A stretch of DNA of 64,000 nucleotides from Streptococcus oralis ATCC 35037 (GCF_900637025.1 NZ_LR134336.1:1256001-1320000); one strand, 5' to 3'. Numbered from the stretch's first letter, positions 8,849-16,650 are shown. Notes: generated by a model from the letters alone, not told the origin. Translations and numbers: made by a program.

Positions 8849-9352
8849 CTATGTTTCATCCGTTGGACGAAAGGTTAGAGAGAGGGCTGTAATCACAGCT
8901 AAGACAACGATAATAGTTGTTTCCCACCAATAGTAGATGGGGACCTTTTGAGGAAAGAAAAAGTTAGTCATAAGCCAATCTAACTGCTTCTCTACATCTG
9001 CAGAGGGACCTGATTTTGTTATCCAAAAATATATTTCCCAAAAAGCAGCATAGCCTAGGACAACTACAATCTTAAATACTACCCATCCAATTGCTGTCGC
9101 AATCAAGCTTTTAATCAGATTGAAGATAAAGAGGAGAAACATGAGTGGAGTCGCAACCATCAAAACGGCAGCTCTCGCAATTACACTCGGTAGGTTCTTT
9201 ATTCCTAACCAGGTGGCTTTCCCTAGCCAACGTAGACCTTTTTTCCACTTCTTCTCTTCAGGTTTGGTGACTTCTGATTTTGTTTTAGTCGGGGTATAGT
9301 ATCTATATCCACTTCTAGTCACATGTGCATCCATTTTTGTGTCCTTTCTCAT
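8849..9352 (-). CDS. Three-helix membrane protein of the conjugation module
   Basis: A 167-residue membrane protein. A basic N-terminus with RSGYRYYTPTKTKSE and KKWKKGLRW is followed by two long adjacent hydrophobic regions (about 60-110) and a third helix at 143-160. Two starts are credible: ATG at 9352 after GGGGGAAGAGAG, and ATG at 9334 (MDAHVTRSGYRYY) after AAAGGACACAAAA. The gene has its own extended -10 promoter, and its first ribosome site lies in one arm of an inverted repeat. It occupies a prgD/prgE-like slot after the adhesin, but no homology is evident. Function unknown. Confidence 0.8.
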   Translation of the reverse strand: MRKDTKMDAHVTRSGYRYYTPTKTKSEVTKPEEKKWKKGLRWLGKATWLGIKNLPSVIARAAVLMVATPLMFLLFIFNLIKSLIATAIGWVVFKIVVVLGYAAFWEIYFWITKSGPSADVEKQLDWLMTNFFFPQKVPIYYWWETTIIVVLAVITALSLTFRPTDET

Positions 9353-9357
9353 CTCTC

Positions 9358-9403
9358 TTCCCCCTCTTTTTTATGGGTTCATTATACCATAGACGAGGGG
9401 GAA
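9358..9403 (-). promoter_or_regulatory. Internal promoter flanked by a 9-bp inverted repeat that includes the ribosome site
   Basis: Minus-strand TATGGTATAAT (-10 at 9381-9386) with a -35 of TAGAAA at 17 bases. The arms TTCCCCCTC (9395-9403, minus reading) and GAGGGGGAA (9358-9366) are perfect complements 28 bases apart. The second arm is the Shine-Dalgarno of the ATG at 9352. A transcript starting here lacks the first arm; a transcript reading through from the adhesin contains both. Confidence 0.55.
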
Positions 9404-9415
9404 TTTCTAGATGTT

Positions 9416-12400
9416 CTATTTTTTATACTTACGAAGCCCTGCTCCTGCAAGACTCAACAATCCCATAATCATTCCTACAACTGGAAGCATACTGCTTGCT
9501 GTTCCTGTATTTGGCAGTGATTGTTTTGGTTTTCCTGGTTCTTCAGGTTTAGGCTGCTCAGGAGTATGAGTTACAACTTTAGCTTCCATTTCTTGACCAT
9601 TAACAATATTTACAAATGTATTTTCAACATCACCACTTGCAATACGTTCGACTTCGATATAAAAATCAACGTCAAACGTACCTTTAACTCCTAGAGAGTT
9701 CAAAAACTCTTTGTCAATAGTGTAAGCCCACTTACCGTCTTTTTCGTTCCATGTGACTTTAACGATTTTCTTAATAAAGTCAGAGTTTGTACTCTCATTA
9801 AACTCAAATTGGAACGCATAAGTAGAACCTTTAGCAATCTTGTCTCCTGCCTTAACCACTTTACCGTCAGACAAGACTACATCATAAGGAAGAACCAGGT
9901 CTTTTTGAGCAAGGTATTCTGTCCCTCGAATAATACCAGACCAATTACCCGTATATCGATCATGCTTCAAGTCAAGCATATCAATACCATCATATTGGAA
10001 GAGGCTATCGTGTTTACTAGGGACGGTTACGCCATCGAGTAGATAGCGGATGTATTGGCCAATCTGTACTTCTTGGCCATCCAAGACTTTTTTATTATCC
10101 TTTTGATCCAGGGCATGTTTCTCTGGATTCACATCAGGAACCGAGACAGTGACAAGTTTTGATTGATAGCCATTGCCAAAGTCGATTTGCTTAAAGCTAT
10201 TCTCAACTTTCTCCCCTGCTTTAACCAGGAGCTTAGCTGGAAGATCAATCGTCACGTTTTTATTTTGCTTCACGTAATTGTTGTAGAAGCTCGCAGAGTC
10301 TTTCGGTGTCCAAAGGTAGAACTCACCTTTAGGGTTCAAGTTCAATTCCTTCAGGATTTTATTGATTGCATCTGTACGACCTGCATCTGAGAGCACATGG
10401 TACATAGTAAAGAGCGCTTTAACGTCTTTACCTGCAGCAGTCATCTTGATCTTGCTGTGGTCAACTGTGAAGGCATTGTCTTGAACGTCATCCAGGATAG
10501 CAAACTTCTTACCAAGTACCTGCGCTGAAGCAAGAGTTTTGGTGTATGGACTGTAATCTGTTGTCAAACGGAAGGTCACGTTGCGATCAAACGTTGTCGC
10601 ACCGTTTATATTCTTACCAGAACGATCCAGAACAGCTTTGACTGGTTTTGGTGGTCTCGGTGTGTAGTTGGTAACAGTATTTGAGTACACCTCGTAGTTA
10701 TTCACTAACACTTTATAAGTGTTGTCATAGAATCCTTTATCATAGATTGGCTTCCAAGTAATCACAGGAGCTTCTAAGCGTTTCCCTTCGTAGGTTGCAG
10801 TAAAGGTATAAGTGTTCTTTCCTGCATCATAGGCAACGCCCCAACCCGCTTTCTCTGTAGCTGCCTTTGTGACAGCTACATCAGGAACAGCACCAGCTTC
10901 GAGTGGGTCAATGATGGTAATCTTGTCACCTTTTTTCAGGTTCGCATAGACATTATCATGGGTCAATGTATAGGTCTGAGTAGAGTTTTTAGCAACTGTT
11001 TGGCCATCTGTGTTGGTCTTATCTGTATCTGCTACAGATTTGCTGACAACTGGCTTATACTGTAACTTATAACCGTGATAGCTTGCGGATAACTTATGAT
11101 TTTTAGTTTCAGATAGAGTTTTAAGAGCCAAGGTTGGCTTAACCGGATTTTTCGCTTTAACCAATTCAGCTGATACAGGTTCAGTCTTAACTGGCTTCAC
11201 GGTTGTTTTTGTGATAGTTGCCGTAGCTGGAACTTCAACAACTGGCGTTACAAACTTCGTATTCAAAGCGAACCAATAGGTTTGGCCACTTGGACTATCT
11301 GGTCCATCCCATTGGATAAATTCGGTTGTGAAGGCTGTTCCTTCCTTGAAAACACCAAGTGCAGCGCCCTTGTATTGGTAAGGTGAGTCAGATGTATCCC
11401 AAAGATGCCCTACATCTTCTTGGCGGTTGTAGTCTTCCGCATAGACATAGCCATAATCTTTGTTTTCTGTAACAGTGGAGCCGTTAATTTCAACGTGAGT
11501 TCCGTTGATTGCTTTCGCACCTTCCCAACCAATACGATTGTGATTGAGTGAAGAATAGGTCAGGGTTGCAGGAGTCTTTTCACTTGCTTGGAAGGTTACT
11601 TCTTTCCCATCCACATTGTAGTAGTAGGTATCCGTAACCAAGAAATTCATGTAGTCCGCAGCTCCACCTGTTCCATCGTTACGAGCTACTACGAATCCTT
11701 CTGTTGGATCATTCAAGACATAGACATCATTCAATCCTGTCTTCCCTTGATTAAGAATCTCGAATTTTCGATGGATACGAGAAATATCATGCTTTTTACC
11801 ATCTGCAGTTGAAACAGTCAAACCTTTCAGATTAGTGTAGTCAATTTCTGTTTTCCATCCAGTGCCAACATCCTTATATTTCAAGACCTTAGTCGAGTCA
11901 AGAATACGACCATATCCTGAAGAACCACTTGAGGAAGCAATATAACCTGTCGTTACTACTGTTGAACCTGAAGCAGATGACTTCACTGTTGCTTCAGGAT
12001 TAGCTGATGCAAGACTGAGAGCCTGTAAGACAACCTCTTTTGTGTACCCTTCCGTACTTGTTTTAGCTTGAAGTTCATTGTATTTCTTCTGCCAGTCTGC
12101 TTGTGCTTTCTTAGCTTTGTCATAAGCTGCTTGGTTTTGTTTCCCAATTCGCTTCGCTTCATCAGCTGAAGAAACTTCCTGTGTTTTAGAAGTTAGAAGC
12201 ACTCCAGTATTTTTCAGTTCGGTTGATTTGCGATCAGCATCTTGATTGACTTGATCACTAGCATTCTTCTTCTCTGTGTAGGCAGCCATAATCGCTTTGT
12301 TAAGCTCAACTTTGCCTTTTGCAGCTGCAATAGCCTGTTCGTTTTTCTTTTGTAGCGCCTCTACTTCTTTGACTGAAGAGACCGTACGTGTAACGGTTGC

Positions 12401-13114
12401 TTTAACGTCAACCTTTTCTTTCTTCAGCTGTTCAGATGCGCTTTCTACCGCTTTGTTTAAAGTAGTAGCTTGTTTAACAGTAGTATCATACTTAGATTTT
12501 TCACCCAGGTATTTTGTTACTGCTTGTTGGTTATCTGACAAGACCTGTTTAGCTGTTTGAGTAGCTTTCTTGTTTTGGTCTGCTGAACCATCTGTGGCAG
12601 TCGAACCGTTATTCGTTACAGTGACAGTTGTTTCCCCTTCATGTTTGGCTTTTTCTTCTGAAACAAATTTATTGTTAGCGTGAATAGCTTCCTGCGCTTC
12701 CTTGAAGGCTTCATTGTTTTGAACTTGTTTTGCAGTTGTAGCTTCAAGCCCCTTGACCTGCTTGTCCTGATCTTGCTTAATCTCAGACTTAGATTGTTCA
12801 AGACTAGATGAATTAGTGTCTGTACCTTTGTCAACACTTGGTGTTTCAGATACAACTACTCCAGCTTTTTTAGCCTTGTCAGCAGCCTTTGTGACTTCTG
12901 TATTATCAATTGCTACAGGCTGGATTCCTGTTGCTTTACCAGCTTGTGTAGCATACATGTTATTGTCATTCTTGCTTTCAGGTTGGACTGCTTCATCCGC
13001 AAATGCTGAACCTGCAGAGAAGGCTACAAAACCTGCAATTGCAATACCTGATGCTAAACCTTTAGCCCATTTTTTCTTACGGAAATATCCGTGTCCTTTT
13101 GTTTTTTCTGTCAT
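9416..13114 (-). CDS. Antigen I/II (PrgB/SspB-like) LPXTG surface adhesin
   Basis: A 1232-residue wall-anchored adhesin. Basic signal peptide with GYFRKKKWAKGL, cleaved near AFADE. Residues 80-370 are Ala/Lys-rich helical repeats, 385-625 a GbpC/Spa-type lectin-like V domain, and about 680-1190 tandem C-terminal beta domains of the isopeptide antigen I/II type. The sorting signal is LPNTG (near 1199) with a hydrophobic stretch and a KYKK tail. In pCF10 the homologue PrgB causes mating aggregation and binds DNA and lipoteichoic acid, so the likely role is donor-recipient contact and biofilm adhesion. AAGGAGACATAT precedes the ATG. It is co-oriented with a second LPNTG protein 19 bases upstream. 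Confidence 0.9.
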   Translation of the reverse strand: MTEKTKGHGYFRKKKWAKGLASGIAIAGFVAFSAGSAFADEAVQPESKNDNNMYATQAGKATGIQPVAIDNTEVTKAADKAKKAGVVVSETPSVDKGTDTNSSSLEQSKSEIKQDQDKQVKGLEATTAKQVQNNEAFKEAQEAIHANNKFVSEEKAKHEGETTVTVTNNGSTATDGSADQNKKATQTAKQVLSDNQQAVTKYLGEKSKYDTTVKQATTLNKAVESASEQLKKEKVDVKATVTRTVSSVKEVEALQKKNEQAIAAAKGKVELNKAIMAAYTEKKNASDQVNQDADRKSTELKNTGVLLTSKTQEVSSADEAKRIGKQNQAAYDKAKKAQADWQKKYNELQAKTSTEGYTKEVVLQALSLASANPEATVKSSASGSTVVTTGYIASSSGSSGYGRILDSTKVLKYKDVGTGWKTEIDYTNLKGLTVSTADGKKHDISRIHRKFEILNQGKTGLNDVYVLNDPTEGFVVARNDGTGGAADYMNFLVTDTYYYNVDGKEVTFQASEKTPATLTYSSLNHNRIGWEGAKAINGTHVEINGSTVTENKDYGYVYAEDYNRQEDVGHLWDTSDSPYQYKGAALGVFKEGTAFTTEFIQWDGPDSPSGQTYWFALNTKFVTPVVEVPATATITKTTVKPVKTEPVSAELVKAKNPVKPTLALKTLSETKNHKLSASYHGYKLQYKPVVSKSVADTDKTNTDGQTVAKNSTQTYTLTHDNVYANLKKGDKITIIDPLEAGAVPDVAVTKAATEKAGWGVAYDAGKNTYTFTATYEGKRLEAPVITWKPIYDKGFYDNTYKVLVNNYEVYSNTVTNYTPRPPKPVKAVLDRSGKNINGATTFDRNVTFRLTTDYSPYTKTLASAQVLGKKFAILDDVQDNAFTVDHSKIKMTAAGKDVKALFTMYHVLSDAGRTDAINKILKELNLNPKGEFYLWTPKDSASFYNNYVKQNKNVTIDLPAKLLVKAGEKVENSFKQIDFGNGYQSKLVTVSVPDVNPEKHALDQKDNKKVLDGQEVQIGQYIRYLLDGVTVPSKHDSLFQYDGIDMLDLKHDRYTGNWSGIIRGTEYLAQKDLVLPYDVVLSDGKVVKAGDKIAKGSTYAFQFEFNESTNSDFIKKIVKVTWNEKDGKWAYTIDKEFLNSLGVKGTFDVDFYIEVERIASGDVENTFVNIVNGQEMEAKVVTHTPEQPKPEEPGKPKQSLPNTGTASSMLPVVGMIMGLLSLAGAGLRKYKK

Positions 13115-13133
13115 ATATGTCTCCTTTTCTTAA

Positions 13134-13997
13134 TTAAAATAGTTTTTTCTTGTAAAAGTAACCCACTGCTGTCAACAACATGCCACCAATAGTACCTAGA
13201 ATACTTTCTGCGGTTCCAGTGTTTGGAAGTGTTTTAAGTTTGCCTTCTTTATCAGTAACAGAGATAGTCTTATCTTCGTTGACAGTACCACCGACCTCTT
13301 CAGGAGCAACTACTGAACCATCTGAAAGAACTACGTTTCCGCCTTGGGTGCTAACGATAGATGCACCTGTATTTGTTTCAACGGGTTCTTTGGTTACATC
13401 ATGGACAACTTGTCCGGTTGCGGATGAAGTAGTCCCGATTTGTGATTTTCCTTGCTCATTGGCTTCATCTGTTGTTTTTGGCTTTTCAACTGGGACTCCA
13501 TCAAGGCTACCTGCATTATCCTTGTCCTGTGGCTTGTCTGAAGGTGCTGGTTTATCAGTTGCCACTCCGTCAAGACTTCCTGCGTTGTCTTTGTCTTGTG
13601 GTTTATCTGATGGTGTTGGTACACCATCGAGGCTACCTGCATTATCCTTATCCTGTGGCTTATCAGAAGATGCTGGTTTATCAGTTGTCACTCCGTCAAG
13701 ACTTCCTGCATTGTCTTTGTCTTGTACACTTGGCGATGTTGGGTCAACTGGAGTAACTGAAGGCTCTGTTGGCTGAGTTGTTGGAGCCTCTGTTTCTGTT
13801 GAAGCGCTAGGTGCTGTTGGCTGAACTGCTGGAGCCTCTGTTTCTGTTGAAGTGCTAGGTGCTGTTGGCGTAACTACTTCTGTTGTTGGAGCTGAAGAGT
13901 CAATTGGTGCCAGATCGTCTGCTGATACATAACCAGCTTGTGCAAGTGCAATTGTTGATAGTGCGAGTGCTGCTAATACTTGTTTTTTCTTGTTCAT
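13134..13997 (-). CDS. LPNTG wall protein with DKDNAGSLDGV repeats (PrgC-like position)
   Basis: A 287-residue secreted wall protein. Signal peptide MNKKKQVLAALALSTIALAQ with cleavage near VSADD; then a Pro/Thr/Ser stalk with a repeated PTAPS-STETEAP unit. Four copies of QDKDNAGSLDGV are separated by short TDKPAPSDKP-like spacers (about 92-172). A small beta-rich segment (GGNVVLSDGSVVAPEEVGG) precedes the LPNTG sorting signal and a basic tail. The repeats are clear at DNA level over 13490-13720. Likely a sortase-anchored stalk or adhesin accompanying the PrgB-like protein; PrgC of pCF10 holds a similar slot. Ligand unknown. Confidence 0.85.
   Translation of the reverse strand: MNKKKQVLAALALSTIALAQAGYVSADDLAPIDSSAPTTEVVTPTAPSTSTETEAPAVQPTAPSASTETEAPTTQPTEPSVTPVDPTSPSVQDKDNAGSLDGVTTDKPASSDKPQDKDNAGSLDGVPTPSDKPQDKDNAGSLDGVATDKPAPSDKPQDKDNAGSLDGVPVEKPKTTDEANEQGKSQIGTTSSATGQVVHDVTKEPVETNTGASIVSTQGGNVVLSDGSVVAPEEVGGTVNEDKTISVTDKEGKLKTLPNTGTAESILGTIGGMLLTAVGYFYKKKLF
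13490..13725 (-). repeat. Four-copy coding tandem repeat in the LPNTG stalk protein
   Basis: Units of roughly 60 bases alternate two codon versions of the same peptide core (for example gcattatccttatcc and gcattgtctttgtct on the plus strand). This implies copies of different age or gene-conversion history. Such arrays commonly vary in copy number between strains. Confidence 0.7.
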
Positions 13998-14015
13998 TTT
14001 GATTTTTCCTTTTCT

Positions 14016-14318
14016 TTATTTATTTTTCGGGTTATAACCTTTTCCAGTTAAACGAAGTTCCATTCCTGATGGTGTCTTAACTTTTCGAGCTATAACTTGA
14101 GCATCTCTCTTGATAGTGCGAATTTGATCATAAACCTTTTTATAAGGCAAATGAAATTCAACATCCCTTAAAAGTCCGTCTACGTATCCTCTAGCCTGTT
14201 TGACTGCATAGTCTGGCTCCAGGATAAGGTCTGTGCCGTCCTCTAAGCGAGCTGTCGCACCTCCTTGTTTTCCTAAAACTTTTAAGTCCTTTAGGCGGAC
14301 GGTTATTTCATCTGTCAT
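14016..14318 (-). CDS. Small conserved-looking conjugation-module protein
   Basis: A 100-residue soluble basic protein beginning MTDEITVRLKDLKVLGKQGG. It has an N-terminal beta-rich segment, a central helix (DPDYAVKQARGYVDGLL-like region at 50-70) and a C-terminal strand pair ending in YNPKNK. AAGGAGAAATCT precedes the ATG. It is the first gene after the hairpin-rich region and 18 bases upstream of the LPNTG stalk gene, so it heads the T4SS transcript. I do not recognise a family. Position suggests a regulatory or accessory function, comparable to the small genes around prgN/prgU, but that is only positional. Confidence 0.75.
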   Translation of the reverse strand: MTDEITVRLKDLKVLGKQGGATARLEDGTDLILEPDYAVKQARGYVDGLLRDVEFHLPYKKVYDQIRTIKRDAQVIARKVKTPSGMELRLTGKGYNPKNK

Positions 14319-14609
14319 AGATTTCTCCTTGAAGTTGAAAGGCGAAAATTACGCCGTGCTGTGTAAAAACGTATTTTTACATCGGTATTTTATACGCTGG
14401 GTTTATAGTCTAGGAACCCTTACTCCTTCAGCTTATGACCTTTGTCATGCTTTTTCGTTCAGTGGCTGGACTAGATATCCTTTTCTAGTTTGCTACTCGC
14501 CCCCGTTTCTTTTTTATCCATAGCCACGCTGTATCAGGGCAAGCCTTGTATTTAGTTTTCAATGTTCTAATAGTTTAGTGACTTCTCGGTCAATATAGAT
14601 TTAACTGGA
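14319..14609. other. Hairpin-dense non-coding region at the head of the T4SS operon
   Basis: No convincing gene on either strand across 291 bases. Inverted repeats: GGCG/CGCC (14341-14355), TGTAAAAA/TTTTTACA (14362-14381, perfect, 4-base loop), GGGTT/AACCC (14399-14419), ATGAC/GTCAT (14435-14448), ACTAGA/TCTAGT (14470-14489), and a longer-range GTGGCT (14462-14467) with AGCCAC (14522-14527). A weak promoter-like TTGACC lies on the minus strand near 14597. This could be a structured leader RNA, an attenuator or a transfer/replication origin. Confidence 0.5.
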
Positions 14610-14825
14610 CTACGTTTGGTCCGATTCTGACCCTAACAGGTAGTCAATGGTTACCCCGAAATATTCTGCCACATTTTTGGCATTCTCCAGACTTATCTGA
14701 CTATACCCTGTTTCCCAGTTAGATATGGTGTTGCGAAACACCCCTATCTGATCAGCCAAGGCTTGTTGTGATAATCTGGCTTTTTTTCGTAATTCTCTGA
14801 TACGATTTTGTGTTTGTTTCCTCAC
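14610..14825 (-). CDS. XRE-family HTH transcriptional regulator
   Basis: A 71-residue single-domain Cro/CI-type repressor: helix-turn-helix with LSQQALADQIGVFRNTISNWETG, then ISLENAKNVAEYFGVTIDYLLG, the standard HTH_3 tail. The start is GTG at 14825; the ATG two bases upstream is immediately followed by TGA. AAGGAG lies 10 bases upstream, inside the end of the 44-residue gene. It directly precedes the hairpin region and the T4SS genes, so it probably controls transfer or replication gene expression. Confidence 0.88.
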   Translation of the reverse strand: MRKQTQNRIRELRKKARLSQQALADQIGVFRNTISNWETGYSQISLENAKNVAEYFGVTIDYLLGSESDQT

Positions 14826-14827
14826 AT

Positions 14828-14962
14828 CTACTTGTCTCCTTCATTATTTAGACTTGATAATATTTCATCATCCATCAGAGGAGCTTTCTTCAGTTCCAGC
14901 ATGACAAGCCCTATTCCATACGCTAAGACCAATAATAAAGCTATTGTAACTAGTTTAAACAT
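14828..14962 (-). CDS. 44-residue single-pass membrane peptide
   Basis: ATG at 14962 with an almost perfect AGGAGG six bases upstream. The peptide begins MFKLVTIALLLVLAYGIGLV and ends with an acidic, Asn-containing tail (LSSLNNEGDK). It has one hydrophobic helix (about 3-22) and a Lys/Glu-rich exterior or cytoplasmic tail. The TAG stop is two bases from the XRE GTG start, so the two genes are coupled. Too short for a family call. A membrane anchor for the regulator or a toxin-like peptide are both conceivable. Confidence 0.6.
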   Translation of the reverse strand: MFKLVTIALLLVLAYGIGLVMLELKKAPLMDDEILSSLNNEGDK

Positions 14963-14984
14963 TACTATCCTCCTGATATCTTCC

Positions 14985-15251
14985 TTATTTTGTCCGATAA
15001 GTTATCTTCCTCACCCATCTAGGATTGATGGAAAATGGCGGAGTCGCTGATGTAAAATTCATACTCGCTCCTGTTCCAAATGAACTTGATACCAATTTTT
15101 CTAGTTCCTCTAAGTTGGAAGTGACAGAAATACTGTCTACCGTTTTATCAAAATACTCTACAATCATTTCGATTTCTTGAACTGATTGGGAAGATCTAGC
15201 TTTCATAGCTTGCCCTCCGTTAATTCTCTCTTGGTTATTAAACAATCCCAT
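14985..15251 (-). CDS. 88-residue protein in the RepA operon
   Basis: The start is placed at the ATG at 15251 (MGLFNNQERINGGQAMKAR), because AAGAGGA lies 8 bases upstream and the preceding gene stops at 15256. The protein has a helical central region with VQEIEMIVEYFDKTVDSI and LEELEKLVSS, then a Ser/Thr/Phe-rich segment and a basic end (RWVRKITYRTK). The internal IEMIVEYF-x-LEELEKL pattern suggests a small dimeric helical protein. No family recognised. It lies between repA and the regulator genes, so a partition or copy-control role is possible but unproven. Confidence 0.65.
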   Translation of the reverse strand: MGLFNNQERINGGQAMKARSSQSVQEIEMIVEYFDKTVDSISVTSNLEELEKLVSSSFGTGASMNFTSATPPFSINPRWVRKITYRTK

Positions 15252-15255
15252 AAAA

Positions 15256-15423
15256 TCAATCCTCTTTCTGTTGCCATAATGAGAAAATTTGGTTGAGTTT
15301 CTCAGCTCTTTCTTTTTTCGGTAAATCAAAAACAGCTTTAGGAACCATGTAGATTTTCTCCTTCGGGCTACGACCTATCGTTAGCACTTTACCATCAATT
15401 GGTCTAAATTCATCTTTTAACAT
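15256..15423 (-). CDS. 55-residue protein coupled to repA
   Basis: ATG at 15423, seven bases inside the repA 3' end, with AAGGGAG seven bases upstream. It begins MLKDEFRPIDGKVLTIGRSP and ends with a charged helix (LPKKERAEKLNQIF). Its TGA is four bases from the next start. The overlaps at both ends and the strong ribosome site make it a real gene despite its size. Function unknown; it contains no cysteine pair or membrane segment. Confidence 0.65.
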   Translation of the reverse strand: MLKDEFRPIDGKVLTIGRSPKEKIYMVPKAVFDLPKKERAEKLNQIFSLWQQKED

Positions 15424-16448
15424 GTTTCAACTCCCTTAGACAATTCTGATAAATAGCTATTGAGTTTCATCTCCGACAGTTTATCTGGATAATAGTATGC
15501 AATAAGACTAGGACACTCAGCAGGGGATTTTCTAGCATATTCACTTTGTCCTGATACCTCCATAAAGCCCTGTTCTTTTTCAATGAGTAAAGCCATCTTC
15601 CAAAAACGAATCATCATTTTGTAGAAATAGGCTGGGATATTCTGGATTGGTTTTCCTTCAGCCTCTCCTGTTTTAATTTTGAAAATCAATTTATCAAGCT
15701 CACGTTCAAGATCCTGTAACCAAACCTCTCCATAAATTTCCTGATTAGCTAAGAGGTTGTTGTAATTCTTCTCAACTTGACGTTTCGATTGATAGATTTT
15801 ATTTTCAAGAATTTTTGCATCTTTTCCAAACAAACTGAGTTTCTGAACTAGTTGAGGGGAAAGAAAACCATGTTGCCCCATTTTAAATGCTTCAGAGATT
15901 GATAAATCAGAAAGAGATGATTCGCTCTTGTATCGATTAGTATCATTAGATAATTCAGTCTCGTTATTCTCAGTATCATTAGCGTGTCGTTTCGACATTT
16001 TTTGAGATGTTATTTTGACATTTCCTTGATTTTTTTGGAAGTGTCGTTTTGACATTTCCGCTGTTGCCGATGGGTTGGAGTGAGTTTCTTCAGTAGGAAG
16101 AGCTTGATAGTCAATATTGCCTAAGTACAGTAGGTTAGGCTTATTCAAACCTTGTCGAACTTCTTCTAAGAGGCCATATTCCTGAAGCTCTTTTTTTAGT
16201 TTAATAACTTTTTTATTTCCATAGCCTAAAATTTCTTGGAGTTCAGTAATTGTATAAATCAGATAGACATCTCCATTTTTATCAATCCAGTTATTTCTAA
16301 GAGATAGTTCAAAACGGTCTTTCAAGATAGCGTAAGTGAATTTAGCATCTGTACTCATCGGTTTATAAAGTGGTGATTCAACAAATATTTTTGGTATTCT
16401 ATAAAATCTTTCACTTGATTGAACTTGTCTTGCAGAAATTCGCTTCAT
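15417..16448 (-). CDS. RepA_N-family replication initiator
   Basis: A 343-residue plasmid-type initiator. The N-terminal RepA_N domain (FYRIPKIFVESPLYKPMSTDAK, YAILKDRFELS, then a winged-helix region with ITELQEILGYGNKKVIKLKKEL) spans about residues 10-110. A low-complexity Ser/Asn/Lys linker and a helical C-terminal domain follow. This family includes PrgW of pCF10 and initiators of many Gram-positive conjugative elements, and it binds iterons usually located within its own gene. The ATG at 16448 is preferred over the GTG at 16457; TAGGTG precedes it. The gene overlaps the 54-residue gene upstream and the 55-residue gene downstream, giving a tightly coupled operon. Confidence 0.88.
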   Translation of the reverse strand: MKRISARQVQSSERFYRIPKIFVESPLYKPMSTDAKFTYAILKDRFELSLRNNWIDKNGDVYLIYTITELQEILGYGNKKVIKLKKELQEYGLLEEVRQGLNKPNLLYLGNIDYQALPTEETHSNPSATAEMSKRHFQKNQGNVKITSQKMSKRHANDTENNETELSNDTNRYKSESSLSDLSISEAFKMGQHGFLSPQLVQKLSLFGKDAKILENKIYQSKRQVEKNYNNLLANQEIYGEVWLQDLERELDKLIFKIKTGEAEGKPIQNIPAYFYKMMIRFWKMALLIEKEQGFMEVSGQSEYARKSPAECPSLIAYYYPDKLSEMKLNSYLSELSKGVETC

Positions 16449-16449
16449 A

Positions 16450-16614
16450 CTAAACACCTACTTTCAACAAAAACTGACCAGTGTCAGAAAACTGAAACAA
16501 ACCAAGTTCCTCTAGCTCTTTCAAAATTAAACGAGCTCTCGTTCTTGTCATATTTTGTGACTGCATAATTTCTTTCAATACTAGATCACGTGATTGTTGC
16601 GCTTGTCTTGTCAT
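16450..16614 (-). CDS. 54-residue HTH-like protein upstream of repA
   Basis: ATG at 16614 after AAAGGATAAACTAA. The peptide reads as a small winged-helix: MTRQAQQSRDLVLKEIMQSQ, then NMTRTRARLILKELEELGLF and a short strand pair (FQFSDTGQFLLKVGV). The TRTRARLILKELEELGL pattern resembles the recognition helix of MarR/LexA-like winged helices. Its stop overlaps the region of the repA start (TAG then ATG), so it is coupled to repA and is a plausible copy-number repressor acting on the nearby inverted repeat. Confidence 0.65.
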   Translation of the reverse strand: MTRQAQQSRDLVLKEIMQSQNMTRTRARLILKELEELGLFQFSDTGQFLLKVGV

Positions 16615-16631
16615 TTAGTTTATCCTTTCTT

Positions 16632-16650
16632 ATCACCAGCTGATGGTGAT
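16632..16650. promoter_or_regulatory. 19-bp inverted repeat, candidate operator of the repA operon
   Basis: ATCACCA GCTGA TGGTGAT is a perfect 7-bp inverted repeat lying between a possible -10 (TATGAT on the minus strand, near 16672) and the ribosome site of the 54-residue gene. Position and symmetry suit a repressor operator, most simply bound by that gene's own product. Confidence 0.5.

Noticed and set aside
13180-13776. 198-codon plus-strand open frame opposite the LPNTG stalk protein
   Set aside because: Low-complexity antisense of the repeat array, without ribosome site or recognisable protein features.
14233-14523. 96-codon plus-strand open frame across the hairpin region
   Set aside because: Starts inside the antisense of a real gene, has no ribosome site, and crosses several hairpins.
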